Shown one piece after another: positions 63,441 through 64,000 of a DNA stretch of 64,000 bases (position 1 is the stretch's first letter; every line of letters begins with the position of its first letter). The stretch covers positions 242,134,654 to 242,198,653 of the forward strand of contig OZ020611.1 of assembly GCA_963971575.1 (NCBI GenBank), read 5' to 3'. The notes beneath the pieces were generated by a model that was not told the DNA's origin, did not search any database, and saw nothing but the letters and a program-made list of their open reading frames with translations. Source of the stretch: Liopterus haemorrhoidalis. Its lineage: Eukaryota; Arthropoda; Insecta; Coleoptera; Dytiscidae. A program made the translations under genes and the position numbers.

Positions 63441-63832
63441 CTCCAAATGTTTAGGCGGAACTAAATGGGAATTTCGTTCTTTTAGATTGTCACGAGAAGG
63501 GACATTGTTTGGGTTATTTCATTTTTCACGTTGGAATGTCAAAATTTAAAATTCCAAATGTGAAACCATGGAAACTAATGACATCTGTCAAAAAATAAAT
63601 GCTTTTTTACGTATTTTAATGACAAAAAAATAAATAAATGGGAAATTTGTATTAAGAATGACACAAAAAATCAAAATATAAAGAAAATTTTAAAATTATA
63701 TTAACCTTAACCAAAAAATGTTTATTGTAAGTATGATTTACAAAGCTTAAACAAAACGGCCAAAAAGCACGATTCAAACGATGAAACTAACTAGATTGTA
63801 AAATCTAGTTCCGCCTAATTGTTTGGAATAGA
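63441..63832. mobile_element. Family A MITE, copy 3
   Basis: Same orientation as 41011-41410: TACTCCAAATGTTTAGGCGG ... GAACTAAATGGGAATTTCGT ... TCTAGTTCCGCCTAATTGTT-TGGAATAGAC. Confidence 0.85.
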
Positions 63833-64000
63833 CTTTATAACAAGTCTGCATAAACAAATATTTTTTGTTACTAATTAAACAGACTGTACCAATAAATAAT
63901 ACCTGTTTAAACGAAGACTATAAAATATCGCTTATTAAGTACGTAAATTTAAACAAAAATAACTCATTGTAAAAATAAAATTTTGGCATTAATTATCCAT

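Overview
The window looks like a piece of an insect nuclear genome. It is strongly AT-rich, with short exons bounded by GT..AG introns, AATAAA polyadenylation signals and a TATA plus TCAGT (arthropod initiator) promoter. It is packed with mariner, hAT, RTE, Jockey/CR1, SINE and MITE sequence. The order of insect cannot be told from what I can read. Host coding sequence is only a few percent of the window.

Host genes. (1) 1660-11571 (+) is the 3' end of the 2-oxoglutarate dehydrogenase E1 gene (Ogdh). It shows three conserved exons plus a 117-nt in-frame candidate cassette exon. Its introns hold an intact antisense RTE retrotransposon, a hierarchical 16/64/289-bp satellite, MITEs and a dead mariner. 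(2) 25236-26756 (-) and 26843-27688 (+) are a head-to-head pair sharing an 86-bp gap: a UPF0728/C10orf53-like protein (2 exons, 154 aa) and BLOC-1 subunit 2 (3 exons, 142 aa, complete). (3) 38432-42696 (-) is a 3-exon, 156-aa twin-CX9C protein assembled here from short exons with matching phases. (4) 60147-60269 (-) is one exon resembling the start of a multicopy insect SWIM-type family, possibly inside a transposon. (5) 61382-61496 (+) is a promoter with a short first exon whose gene runs out of the window.

Region by region. 0-12 kb: Ogdh and its invaded introns. 12-25 kb: no host gene; MITEs, mariner relic, a tRNA-derived SINE with a 12-bp target duplication, a nested hAT>hAT>DDE-transposon stack (19.4-21.7 kb), LINE and pogo/Tigger-like debris. 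25-28 kb: the divergent gene pair. 28-36 kb: LINE fragments and a run of MITEs and hATs with clear target duplications. 36.1-38.3 kb: a relatively GC-rich ~155-bp complex minisatellite. 38-43 kb: the twin-CX9C gene with MITE-filled introns. 43-61 kb: repeats, two dead mariners with later insertions that can be dated by nesting, and three broken LINE copies. 61-64 kb: the promoter/first exon, then more nested TIR elements.

The most unusual items are the OGDH cassette exon, the three-level satellite, an undescribed ~1-kb repeat family (four long copies) with a tRNA-like A/B-box module, a ~44-bp module shared by otherwise different MITEs, and the twin-CX9C gene. I see no CRISPR array, bacterial operon or intact novel defence-type system; the novelty lies in repeat biology and small genes.
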